From contig NZ_SRIC01000037.1 in assembly GCF_004684775.1 (NCBI RefSeq), forward strand, positions 1 to 46,073: a stretch of DNA of 46,073 nt, in the 5' to 3' direction. Below the pieces are notes generated by a model that saw only the letters and a program-made list of their open reading frames with translations, was not told the origin of the DNA and did not search any database. This DNA comes from Streptomyces sp. MZ04 (lineage in GTDB: Bacteria; Actinomycetota; Actinomycetes; Streptomycetales; Streptomycetaceae). Below, in pieces: positions 25,740 through 32,659 of this stretch (position 1 is the stretch's first letter; every line of letters starts with the position of its first letter). Both the position numbers and the translations under genes were made by a program.

Positions 25740-26606
25740 ATGACTTCCGGTCCGGCAGGCCAAGCGGCGGGATCTTCTGTGCCGCCGATCACTCGCGATC
25801 CCTCCCGCGTTCAACGGCGCGCAACGCTCCGTACACGGGACGGAGTCGACATCGACGCCGCGTACGACCCCGGACCCGACCCCGCGGGCGACCTCGCGAT
25901 CGTGCTCGCGCACGGCTTCACGGGCGATCTGGAGCGGCCCCACGTGCGCCGCGCGGCGGGTGTCTTCGCGCAGCGTGCGGCCGTGATCACCTTCTCCTTC
26001 CGGGGGCACGGGGCGTCCGGCGGGCGCTCCACGGTCGGCGACCGCGAGGTGCTCGATCTGGCGGCCGCCGTGGAGTGGGCGCGGTCGCTCGGGCATGCGC
26101 GGGTGGTGACCGTGGGCTTCTCGATGGGCGGCTCCGTGGTCCTGCGGCACGCGGCACTCAGCGGTCCCGCGCACGAGGGGCGCACGGAAGCGTGGGTTGA
26201 CGCGGAGATGGACGCGCGGGTTGACGCGGTGGTCGCGGTGAGCGCTCCGGCCCGTTGGTACTACCGGGGGACGGCGCCGATGCGGCGGCTGCACTGGCTG
26301 GTGACGCGGCCGGCGGGGCGGGCCGTGGGACGCCTTGGCCTGCGGACCCGTATCCATCCGGACGAGTGGGACCCGGTCCCGCTCTCGCCGGTCGAGTCGG
26401 TCCCGCGGATCGCGCCGACGCCGCTGCTCATCGTGCACGGGGACCGGGACCCGTACTTCCCCGTCGACCACCCGCGGATGCTGGCCGCCGCCGCGGAGGG
26501 CGGGGCGGAACTGTGGCTCGAGGCGGGCATGGGGCACGCCGAGCACGCGGCGACGCAGGACTTGCTGGACCGGATCGCGAAGTGGGTCGTTTCACCAGCG
26601 GGCTAG
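25740..26606 (+). CDS. alpha/beta-hydrolase
   Basis: 288 aa. Alpha/beta-hydrolase fold: oxyanion motif LAHGFTGD, a second strand ITFSFRGHGASGG, nucleophile elbow GFSMGGSVV (Ser), acid HGDRDPYFP (Asp) and His in AGMGHAEHA. Insert between elbow and acid is polar. Probable cytoplasmic esterase, thioesterase or peptidase-like enzyme; substrate unknown. ATG at 25740 follows AAGGAG at 10 nt; the longer open frame includes the promoter and is rejected. Divergent from glnR. Confidence 0.88.
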   Translation: MTSGPAGQAAGSSVPPITRDPSRVQRRATLRTRDGVDIDAAYDPGPDPAGDLAIVLAHGFTGDLERPHVRRAAGVFAQRAAVITFSFRGHGASGGRSTVGDREVLDLAAAVEWARSLGHARVVTVGFSMGGSVVLRHAALSGPAHEGRTEAWVDAEMDARVDAVVAVSAPARWYYRGTAPMRRLHWLVTRPAGRAVGRLGLRTRIHPDEWDPVPLSPVESVPRIAPTPLLIVHGDRDPYFPVDHPRMLAAAAEGGAELWLEAGMGHAEHAATQDLLDRIAKWVVSPAG

Positions 26607-26701
26607 CCTTGTGGACCGAACCATCGATTGAGGAACCACGACGGCGAGTGGCCACGTCCGCGAGAGCGGCGGCGGTCTAGCCGCAAAGGAGGGTGCGCGG
26701 C

Positions 26702-26956
26702 ATGGTGAACGGCACCATTCGTTACTGGGCCGCGGCCAAGGCGGCCGCGGGGATCGCCGAGGAGCCGTACGCGGCGGCGACGCTCGCCGAGGCGCTGGAG
26801 GCGGCGCGGCAGCGGCACCCCGGTGAACTGGTCCGTGTGCTGCAGCGATGCTCGTTCCTCGTCGACGGTCACCCCGTCGGGACCCGTGGGCATGAGACGG
26901 TACGGCTGGCCGAGGGCGGCACGGTCGAGGTGCTCCCGCCGTTCGCAGGAGGGTGA
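26702..26956 (+). CDS. MoaD/ThiS-family sulfur-carrier protein
   Basis: 84 aa with a beta-grasp pattern and C-terminal LPPFAGG. The Gly-Gly end is where MoaD or ThiS is adenylated and thiocarboxylated to deliver sulfur, for molybdopterin, thiamin or other products. ATG at 26702 follows AAGGAGG (26686-26692) at 9 nt; GTG at 26693 would overlap the ribosome site. It is near the sulfur-transfer genes at 29-31 kb but not in one operon with them. Confidence 0.88.
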   Translation: MVNGTIRYWAAAKAAAGIAEEPYAAATLAEALEAARQRHPGELVRVLQRCSFLVDGHPVGTRGHETVRLAEGGTVEVLPPFAGG

Positions 26957-26964
26957 GGCGCGCT

Positions 26965-28077
26965 ATGAGCGATCAGCCGTATCAGGGGTACGACGGGTAC
27001 GACCCGTATCAGCAGCAGGGGCAGGGGTATCCCCCTGAGCAGCAGTATCCCCAGCAGGGGTACGCCCAGGACGCTTACACCCAGCAGTGGGAGGGGCAGA
27101 CCTGGGACACGCAGGTCCAGCCTTCGCCTGTGGCGGACGTGACGGATACGGCGTATCTGCCGCCGCAGGCTTACGGGCAGCCGTTGCCGGCGGAGGCCCC
27201 TCCGTCGTACGACGCCCCTCCGCCCGTCTACGCGGAACCGGCGGTGGCCGAGGAAACCGACAGCTACGGCCCCGCCACCACCACCGGCAACGCCCGCGTC
27301 ACCGACGCCCAGCGCGCCCGTGCCGAGGGACGGTCGCCGATCATCGAGCCGGGGATCCAGCCCGCGGGGATCACCGCCGTGCTCGGTCTGCTGCTCGCCG
27401 GGGGTGCCGCCATCGGGCAGTACGCCCTTCTCGTACCGCTGATCGTGCTGCAGGCCGTCACCGCCGCCGGGTGGTTCCGGCTGAACGGGATGTGGCCCGC
27501 CCGGCAGGGCATCGCGCTCGCCTTCCTCGGCGGTGTCGTCGCCGACGTCGCGCTGCTCGCCACCGGCAAGGAGAACGCGCCCGCCGCGATCCTGGGCACC
27601 CTGGGCGTGTGGGTACTGCTTGTGCTCGTGCTGCAGCTGCGCAGCCGTGCCTCCGCCGATGAGCGGATGTACGGGCTCATGGCCACCGTCGCCTCCGCCG
27701 CGCTCGCGATCATCGCGGCCGGACACCTCGCGGCCGCGGACGACGCCGTGACCGTGGGGGCCATCGCCGTGGCCGTGGCGGTCCTGGCCCGCGCCCTTCC
27801 GCTGCCGACGGCCGCCTCCGTGGTCGTCGCGCTGCTCGCCGCCGCCGGGGCGGGCATCGCCGTCGGCGGCATGACCGCGCTGTCTGACAGCGGCTCCGCC
27901 GCGGGCGGCAGCAAGGGGGCCCTGCTCGGCCTCGGCGCCGGTGTCTGCGCGCTGATCGGCCACCGGGTGGCCAGTTACGACTACCCGTCCCGCTTCGTGC
28001 ACATGACGGCGGGCGTCGCCCTGCCGCTCGCGGCCGCCGCCCCGGCGGTCTACGTACTCGGCCGTGTGATCGGCTGA
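26965..28077 (+). CDS. Gln/Tyr/Pro-rich polytopic membrane protein
   Basis: 370 aa. Residues 1-110 are a low-complexity tail rich in Tyr, Gln and Pro (YQGYDGYDPYQQQGQGY); then eight to nine hydrophobic segments from about residue 132 to the end, rich in Ala, Val and Leu. No transporter signature is seen. ATG at 26965 follows AGGAGGG, 8 bp after the MoaD-like stop, so the two are probably co-transcribed. Streptomyces have many such integral proteins; function unknown. A strong terminator follows. Confidence 0.82.
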   Translation: MSDQPYQGYDGYDPYQQQGQGYPPEQQYPQQGYAQDAYTQQWEGQTWDTQVQPSPVADVTDTAYLPPQAYGQPLPAEAPPSYDAPPPVYAEPAVAEETDSYGPATTTGNARVTDAQRARAEGRSPIIEPGIQPAGITAVLGLLLAGGAAIGQYALLVPLIVLQAVTAAGWFRLNGMWPARQGIALAFLGGVVADVALLATGKENAPAAILGTLGVWVLLVLVLQLRSRASADERMYGLMATVASAALAIIAAGHLAAADDAVTVGAIAVAVAVLARALPLPTAASVVVALLAAAGAGIAVGGMTALSDSGSAAGGSKGALLGLGAGVCALIGHRVASYDYPSRFVHMTAGVALPLAAAAPAVYVLGRVIG

Positions 28078-28108
28078 ATCGGCGTACAACTGATCGTCAC
28101 AGCTGATC

Positions 28109-28146
28109 GACAGGTCCCCGCCGGGCTCTCCGGCCGGGGACCTGTC
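28109..28146. terminator. rho-independent-like terminator
   Basis: 12-bp perfect outer stem GACAGGTCCCCG / CGGGGACCTGTC, continued by a CCGG/CCGG inner stem with one bulge; followed by CTTTAG. Confidence 0.85.
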
Positions 28147-28217
28147 CTTTAGGCTCGCGGCAACAGGCTCGTGGCGGCGACAGCCGGCGCGGGGGACAAG
28201 GTGGGGGAACACCGGAC

Positions 28218-28970
28218 ATGAGCAAGCGCGCAGTGCGAATACTTCTGATCGTCGTCGTGATCCTGGGCGGCCTGTTCGTGGGCGCCGACCGTCTCGCGGT
28301 GGGATTCGCCGAGGACGAGGTCGCGGACAAGCTGCGTACCAGCGAGGGGCTCAGCGAGACGCCGGACGTCTCGATCAAGGGCTTCCCCTTCCTGACCCAG
28401 GTCGTCGGCGGCACGCTCGACGACGTCGAGATCGGCATCCAGGACTACGACGCCACCTCCGGCTCCGACAAGATCCGCATCGCCGATCTGAACGCCCGGA
28501 TGCAGGGTGTCGAGTTCTCCGGCGACTACAGCTCCGCGACCGCCGAGAAGGCCACCGGAACGGCGCGTATCTCCTACGACGAGCTGCTCAAGGAGTCCCA
28601 GGGCGAGCCGGTCGACCTGCCGCTCGGCGCCACCGGCAAGGTGGTCGGCCTCTCCGACGGCGGCGACGGCAAGATCAAGGTCGAGGTCGAGGTGAGCAAG
28701 GGCGGCGTGAAGCTGCCGAAGCCGGTGCACGTGCTGAGCTCGGTCCGGGTCGAGGACGACACGATCAAGGTGCACGCCGATGAGATCCCGAAGAACCTCG
28801 AGGTCATGGGCGTGACGATCCCGCTCCCCGAGGGCCTCGTCCGCGATGTCACCGACTTCGAGGAGAGGGTCGGCGGGCTGCCGGGCGGCATCAAGATCGA
28901 CCAGGTGAGGGCTGCGCAGGACGGCGTGGACATCTCGGTCAAGGGCGCGAACGTGAAGCTGGCAGGCTGA
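28218..28970 (+). CDS. DUF2993 membrane-anchored protein (short form)
   Basis: 250 aa. N-terminal membrane segment (about 6-23, VRILLIVVVILGGLFVGA) acting as signal or anchor, then an outside DUF2993 (LmeA-like) domain. The stretch DVSIKGFPFLTQVVGGTLDD matches the 430-aa paralog at 18482. LmeA-type proteins bind lipids at the outer face of the membrane; role here unproven. ATG at 28218 follows GGGGGAA. Flanked by terminators, so it is a single-gene unit. Confidence 0.85.
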   Translation: MSKRAVRILLIVVVILGGLFVGADRLAVGFAEDEVADKLRTSEGLSETPDVSIKGFPFLTQVVGGTLDDVEIGIQDYDATSGSDKIRIADLNARMQGVEFSGDYSSATAEKATGTARISYDELLKESQGEPVDLPLGATGKVVGLSDGGDGKIKVEVEVSKGGVKLPKPVHVLSSVRVEDDTIKVHADEIPKNLEVMGVTIPLPEGLVRDVTDFEERVGGLPGGIKIDQVRAAQDGVDISVKGANVKLAG

Positions 28971-28994
28971 GGCCGGTCCGCAGTACGAGACAGA

Positions 28995-29054
28995 GCCGTC
29001 CGCGCGATGGATGCGGTAGGGGCCGACACCGGACCCCGCCCCCGCGCGGGCGGC
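28995..29054 (+). terminator. terminator after the DUF2993 gene
   Basis: GCCGTCCGCGCG (28995-29006) pairs with CGCGCGGGCGGC (29043-29054) with one G-T wobble, followed directly by TTTT. The loop of 36 nt is long. Confidence 0.65.
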
Positions 29055-29080
29055 TTTTGCGTTCAACTAATCCCACTATG

Positions 29081-29104
29081 CGGATGATCGCGTCTCATCA
29101 TCCG
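29081..29104. promoter_or_regulatory. palindrome upstream of the cysA leader promoter
   Basis: CGGATGAT / ATCATCCG, perfect 8-bp arms and 8-nt centre, ending 8 bp before the -35 box. Position suits a regulator of the sulfur unit; identity unknown. Confidence 0.6.
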
Positions 29105-29112
29105 ACACGCCG

Positions 29113-29142
29113 GTGACACGGCCGCCCCTGCGTACCTACGAT
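29113..29142 (+). promoter_or_regulatory. promoter of the leader peptide-cysA unit
   Basis: GTGACA (29113-29118), 18-nt spacer, TACGAT (29137-29142), then 7 nt to the leader ATG, so the RNA would start at the ATG. Confidence 0.65.
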
Positions 29143-29149
29143 CGGACGC

Positions 29150-29230
29150 ATGCAACGACAGGCGGACCTCACGAAGCGGCGGGCAGTAGACCTGTGCCGC
29201 GTCGCCGCCATGCTCTGTCGCACCTTCTGA
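29150..29230 (+). CDS. Cys-containing leader peptide, 26 aa
   Basis: A 27-codon frame, ATG 29150 to TGA 29230, encoding a basic start and then RRAVDLCRVAAMLCRTF with Cys16 and Cys23. Actinobacteria carry similar short peptides of the VDLCRVxxxLCR type, annotated as putative leader peptides, before sulfur-metabolism genes. Ribosome stalling at Cys codons when cysteine is short could affect folding of the following RNA. A CGGAGA-type hairpin (CGGGAG 29232-29237 / CTCCCG 29244-29249) begins right after the stop, and a second GGCCC...GGGCC fold follows near 29260. The frame is leaderless. It lies 157 bp before cysA. Too short for routine gene finding. Confidence 0.8.
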   Translation: MQRQADLTKRRAVDLCRVAAMLCRTF

Positions 29231-29387
29231 GCGGGAGCTCCGACTCCCGTATCCCCCAGGCCCGTTGACCCCCGTCAGGGCCACCCCGTGCCGTGTACGC
29301 CGCGCCACCGCGTCATCACCGCCCGTACCCGGCATCCCCTCGCACAGCACCGCAGCCCCGCCGCAACTGCCCCGGAGGAGAAGAAGT

Positions 29388-30233
29388 ATGAGCCGCAGCG
29401 ACGTCCTGGTAGACGCTGACTGGGTCGAGGCCCACATCGACGACCCGAAGGTTGCCATCGTCGAGGTCGACGAAGACACCTCCGCGTACGACAAGAACCA
29501 CATCAAGAACGCGATCCGCATCGACTGGACCGACGACCTCCAGGACCCGGTCCGCCGCGACTTCGTCGACCAGGAGGGCTTCGAGAAGCTCCTGTCCGGC
29601 AAGGGCATCGCGAACGACACGACCGTCGTCCTCTACGGCGGCAACAACAACTGGTTCGCGTCCTACGCCTTCTGGTACTTCAAGCTCTACGGCCACCAGG
29701 ACGTGAAGCTCCTCGACGGCGGCCGCAAGAAGTGGGAGCTCGACTCCCGCGACCTGGTCGACGGCGACCAGGTGCCGCAGCGCGCCGCCACCTCGTACAA
29801 GGCCAAGCCCCAGGACACCTCGATCCGCGCCTTCCGCGACGACGTCGTGAAGGCCATCGGCTCGCAGAACCTGGTCGACGTCCGTTCGCCCGACGAGTTC
29901 AGCGGCAAGCTGCTCGCCCCGGCGCACCTTCCGCAGGAGCAGTCGCAGCGTCCGGGCCACGTCCCGTCCGCGCGCAACATCCCGTGGTCGAAGAACGCCA
30001 AGGACGACGGCACCTTCAAGTCGGACGACGAGCTCAAGGAGCTCTACGCCGACGAGCAGGTCGACCTGGCCAAGGACACCATCGCGTACTGCCGCATCGG
30101 TGAGCGCTCGGCGCTCACCTGGTTCGTGCTGCACGAGCTCCTCGGCGTCGAGAACGTCAAGAACTACGACGGCTCGTGGACCGAGTACGGCTCCCTCGTC
30201 GGCGTGCCGATCGAGCTCGGCGCCAACAAGTAA
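29388..30233 (+). CDS. cysA: thiosulfate sulfurtransferase (rhodanese) CysA/SseA
   Basis: 281 aa, two rhodanese domains. The active Cys235 is in AYCRIGERSALTW; the N-terminal domain has no equivalent Cys. Signature strands FEKLLSGKGI, NNWFASYAFWYFKLYG and LVDVRSPDEFSGK are present. It moves sulfane sulfur from thiosulfate to cyanide or a thiol acceptor, and probably supplies sulfur for cofactors. ATG at 29388 follows GGAGGAG at about 6-8 nt. Followed after 47 bp by the DUF1416 gene. In mycobacteria the same pair is cysA2-sseC2. Confidence 0.94.
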   Translation: MSRSDVLVDADWVEAHIDDPKVAIVEVDEDTSAYDKNHIKNAIRIDWTDDLQDPVRRDFVDQEGFEKLLSGKGIANDTTVVLYGGNNNWFASYAFWYFKLYGHQDVKLLDGGRKKWELDSRDLVDGDQVPQRAATSYKAKPQDTSIRAFRDDVVKAIGSQNLVDVRSPDEFSGKLLAPAHLPQEQSQRPGHVPSARNIPWSKNAKDDGTFKSDDELKELYADEQVDLAKDTIAYCRIGERSALTWFVLHELLGVENVKNYDGSWTEYGSLVGVPIELGANK

Positions 30234-30280
30234 CCCTCCCGAACCGCAGCCAGCAGCAGTGATCAGTTAGGACAACGCAT

Positions 30281-30568
30281 ATGTGTGGAGCGAAGGCCGG
30301 CGGCCCCGACGCCTCGACGATCAAGCCCGGCGAGACCACCATCCAGGGCCAGGTGACCCGCGACGGCGAGCCCGTCAGCGGCTACGTGCGCCTGCTCGAC
30401 TCGACCGGCGAGTTCACCGCCGAGGTCCCCACCTCGGCGACCGGCCAGTTCCGCTTCTACGCGGCCGAGGGCACGTGGACGCTGCGCGCCCTCATCCCGG
30501 GCGGCACGGCCGACCGCACGGTCGTCGCCCAGACGGGCGGCCTCTCGGAGGTCGCGATCGCCGTCTGA
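30281..30568 (+). CDS. DUF1416 protein (SseC-like)
   Basis: 95 aa. Begins MCGAKAGGPD with Cys2, then a beta-rich carboxypeptidase-regulatory-like fold (TTIQGQVTRDGEPVSGYVRL... GQFRFYAAEGTWTLRAL). This family is found right behind CysA-type sulfurtransferases in actinobacteria (SseC); Cys2 may accept the sulfur, which is inference. 47 bp from cysA and ended by a strong terminator, so both share one transcript under the leader-peptide promoter. Confidence 0.9.
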   Translation: MCGAKAGGPDASTIKPGETTIQGQVTRDGEPVSGYVRLLDSTGEFTAEVPTSATGQFRFYAAEGTWTLRALIPGGTADRTVVAQTGGLSEVAIAV

Positions 30569-30590
30569 CGGCAGCGGATCACTGACGGCT

Positions 30591-30642
30591 GAAGGGCCGC
30601 ACCCCAGGGGTTGGACGCCACTGGAACGGGGTGCGGCCCTTC
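30591..30642 (+). terminator. terminator of the cysA unit
   Basis: Perfect 15-bp stem GAAGGGCCGCACCCC / GGGGTGCGGCCCTTC with a 22-nt loop. Confidence 0.85.
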
Positions 30643-30669
30643 GGCTTACCTCGGCTCATTACGTCGGCT

Positions 30670-30675
30670 TACGCT
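30670..30675 (+). promoter_or_regulatory. -10 box of DUF3099 gene, leaderless
   Basis: TACGCT followed by 6 nt and the ATG at 30682. Confidence 0.5.
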
Positions 30676-30681
30676 GGACGT

Positions 30682-30945
30682 ATGTACGCGCGAAGGCGGC
30701 ACGCCTACTTCGCCATGATGGGCACGTGCATCGCCCTCTTCGTCCTGGCCTGGGGCGTCGTGCGGCTCTGGTCCATCCCGGTCGCCGTCGGGATGTGCGT
30801 GGTGGCGATGGTGATCCCGCCGGTCGCCGCCATGGTCGCCAACCGGCGTGGTCCTGATGACCGCTGGTGGGACGACCCCTCGGGGGACTCCAAGTCCGAC
30901 GAGTGGTGGGACGAGCTCGACGGGAAGCGCCGGCCCCGTCAGTAG
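30682..30945 (+). CDS. DUF3099 small membrane protein
   Basis: 87 aa. Two membrane segments (about 9-27 and 31-52) in YFAMMGTCIALFVLAWGVVR and IPVAVGMCVVAMVIPPVAAM, then an acidic Trp-rich tail (RWWDDP, DEWWDELDG). This matches DUF3099 of Streptomyces; function unknown. ATG 30682 is chosen from the -10 box 6 nt upstream; the longer frame includes the terminator. Its 3' end overlaps the convergent DsrE gene by 7 bp. Confidence 0.88.
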   Translation: MYARRRHAYFAMMGTCIALFVLAWGVVRLWSIPVAVGMCVVAMVIPPVAAMVANRRGPDDRWWDDPSGDSKSDEWWDELDGKRRPRQ

Positions 30946-31301
30946 ACGAGCGCCTGCGTGCCGTCCGTCATGGCCTCCTGGACGAAGACCTGCGCGCCCG
31001 CGATCCGTACGCCGTCCAGCACGTCCTTCTCCGTGATCTCGCGGCGCGCCGCGCACTGCGTGCAGAGCGTGATCCGACCGGCGGCCAGGATCGAGTCGAT
31101 CAGGTCCGGCAGCGGCGCCGCGTGCGGAAGCTCGAACTCCGCGGCCCGGCCCGGCAGTGCGAACCACGACGACTCGCCGGTCAGCCAGAGCGAGACCTCC
31201 ACCCCGCTGGCCACGGCCACGGCCGCCACCGTGAAGGCCTGCGAGCAGCGCTCGGGGGCATCGGCCCCCGCGGTCACCTTGATCACGAGCTTCTTCGCCA
31301 T
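30939..31301 (-). CDS. DsrE-family protein
   Basis: 120 aa with the DsrE/F fold: KLVIKVTAGADAPERCSQAF, a VEVSLWLTGESSWF strand, and the conserved turn around ITLCTQCAARR with two Cys that may handle sulfane sulfur. C-terminal GAQVFVQEAM matches the family. Small sulfur-relay or redox protein, cytoplasmic. It is near cysA, DUF1416 and the MoaD-like gene, giving a loose sulfur neighbourhood. Overlaps the end of the DUF3099 gene. Confidence 0.88.
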   Translation of the reverse strand: MAKKLVIKVTAGADAPERCSQAFTVAAVAVASGVEVSLWLTGESSWFALPGRAAEFELPHAAPLPDLIDSILAAGRITLCTQCAARREITEKDVLDGVRIAGAQVFVQEAMTDGTQALVY

Positions 31302-31426
31302 GGCCGCATCGTAAGGCCACGGCCGAAGCCACCCGTAAGGCCACCTCGCCGGGAGAGTCCGGCCGCGCCCTACTAGAGTGGGAGCGGCTCTGATACCTGC
31401 CCCGATAGCTCACTGAGGAGCACCCC

Positions 31427-31528
31427 GTGCTTGAGGCCTTCTTCTCCGCCCTGCTGGTTCTGGTCTGCGTCGGCGTGATCGCCTTTGCCGGTCTCACCTT
31501 GAAGAAGCTGTACCAGGGTCAGCGCTGA
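31427..31528 (+). CDS. 33-aa single-pass membrane protein
   Basis: GTG at 31427 follows GAGGAG (31415-31420) at 6 nt. The product is one membrane helix (ALLVLVCVGVIAFAGLTL) with a basic end KKLYQGQR. Strong ribosome site and clean hydropathy support translation. Such tiny proteins often bind a larger membrane complex; partner unknown. It precedes the nitrobindin-like gene by 54 bp. Confidence 0.8.
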   Translation: MLEAFFSALLVLVCVGVIAFAGLTLKKLYQGQR

Positions 31529-31582
31529 GCCCGTACGACTCTTTGCACCCGTACGCCGTCTAGCAGAACGCCTGAGCATCCC

Positions 31583-32155
31583 ATGATCGAGATTCCGTCC
31601 GACCTGCACCCCGACCTCGTGCCCCTCGTTTGGCTTCTCGGCAACTGGGCCGGCGCGGGCGTCACCGACTTCCCCGGCTCCGAGAAGGCGAATTTCGGCC
31701 AGGAAGTCTCCTTCAGTCATGACGGGCGCGACTTCATCGAGTACCGCTCGAACACCTGGGTCCTCGATGCCGAGGGCAACAAGGTCAAGCCGCTCGAGTC
31801 CGAGTCGGGCTACTGGCGCATCGGCAAGGACCGCAAGGTCGAGGTCGTGATGGTCCGCGACACGGGCGTCGTCGAGATCTGGTACGGCGAGCTCGCCGAC
31901 CAGAAGCCGCAGATCGACCTGGTCACGGACGCCGTCGCGCGCACGGCCGCCTCCGGCCCGTACACAGGCGGCAAGCGGCTCTACGGCTATGTGAAGAGCG
32001 ACCTGATGTGGGTCGGCGAGAAGCAGACCCCCGAGGTGCCGCTGCGGCCGTACATGTCGGCGCAGCTGAAGAAGGTCGTCTCGCCCGAGGAGGTCGCCGA
32101 GATGGCCCGCGGCCTGGGTGACCTGCCGGACGACGGCATCGCTTTCTTCAAGTAG
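31583..32155 (+). CDS. ferric nitrobindin-like protein (DUF1794)
   Basis: 190 aa, beta-barrel of the nitrobindin/FABP-like family: LLGNWAGAG near residue 18 is the family start (G-x-W-x-G-x-G). Nitrobindins bind haem through a His near the C-terminus; here the only His are His9 and about His46, and the corresponding stretch reads MSAQLKKVV, so haem binding is unlikely. The C-terminal 25 residues EEVAEMARGLGDLPDDGIAF are an extra helix. Ligand unknown. Its last codons lie in a 13-bp direct repeat shared with the nur promoter. Confidence 0.85.
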   Translation: MIEIPSDLHPDLVPLVWLLGNWAGAGVTDFPGSEKANFGQEVSFSHDGRDFIEYRSNTWVLDAEGNKVKPLESESGYWRIGKDRKVEVVMVRDTGVVEIWYGELADQKPQIDLVTDAVARTAASGPYTGGKRLYGYVKSDLMWVGEKQTPEVPLRPYMSAQLKKVVSPEEVAEMARGLGDLPDDGIAFFK

Positions 32156-32177
32156 GCCCGCAATCTTCAAGTGGGCC
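32146..32177 (+). repeat. 13-bp direct repeat at the gene end and nur promoter
   Basis: CTTCAAGTAGGCC (32146-32158, containing a stop codon) and CTTCAAGTGGGCC (32165-32177), period 19, one mismatch. The second copy abuts the nur -10 box. Confidence 0.7.
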
Positions 32178-32183
32178 TACACT
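32178..32183 (+). promoter_or_regulatory. -10 box of nur, leaderless
   Basis: TACACT then 7 nt to the GTG at 32191. Confidence 0.5.
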
Positions 32184-32190
32184 CCGAGGT

Positions 32191-32625
32191 GTGGTGAGCA
32201 CCGACTGGAAGAGCGACCTGCGGCAGCGCGGCTACCGGCTGACGCCGCAGCGCCAGCTTGTTCTCGAAGCCGTCGACACCCTTGAGCACGCGACCCCCGA
32301 CGACATCCTCTGCGAAGTGCGGAAGACGGCGTCGGGGATCAACATTTCCACGGTGTACCGGACCCTGGAGCTCCTGGAGGAGCTCGGCCTGGTCAGTCAC
32401 GCGCACCTGGGGCACGGGGCGCCGACGTACCACCTCGCGGACCGGCACCACCACATTCACCTGGTCTGCCGGGACTGCACGAACGTCATCGAGGCCGATG
32501 TCTCCGTCACGGCGGAGTTCACCGCGAAGCTGCGGGACACCTTCGGCTTCGACACGGATCTGAAGCACTTCGCGATCTTCGGGCGCTGCGAGAGCTGTTC
32601 GGCCAAGGGGCAGACCAAGGAATAA
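32191..32625 (+). CDS. nur: nickel-responsive Fur-family repressor Nur
   Basis: 144 aa. Winged helix (about 10-80) with PQRQLVLEAVDTLEHATPDD and INISTVYRTLELLEELGLV, then a dimerisation domain. Nickel-site ligands reported for S. coelicolor Nur, His70, His72 and His126, are at these exact numbers, as are His33, His86, His88 and His90 of the second site. Cys pairs (LVCRDC, GRCESC) are also present. With Ni it represses nickel uptake genes and sodF. GTG at 32191 is leaderless; GTG at 32194 is one codon later. Follows the nitrobindin-like gene by 35 bp. Confidence 0.93.
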   Translation: MVSTDWKSDLRQRGYRLTPQRQLVLEAVDTLEHATPDDILCEVRKTASGINISTVYRTLELLEELGLVSHAHLGHGAPTYHLADRHHHIHLVCRDCTNVIEADVSVTAEFTAKLRDTFGFDTDLKHFAIFGRCESCSAKGQTKE

Positions 32626-32645
32626 ACGCGCGGCCCACCGGGTCG

Positions 32646-32651
32646 TAGTGT
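32646..32651 (+). promoter_or_regulatory. -10 box of ygfZ-like gene
   Basis: TAGTGT then 8 nt to the ATG at 32660. Confidence 0.4.
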
Positions 32652-32659
32652 TGGTGAAC

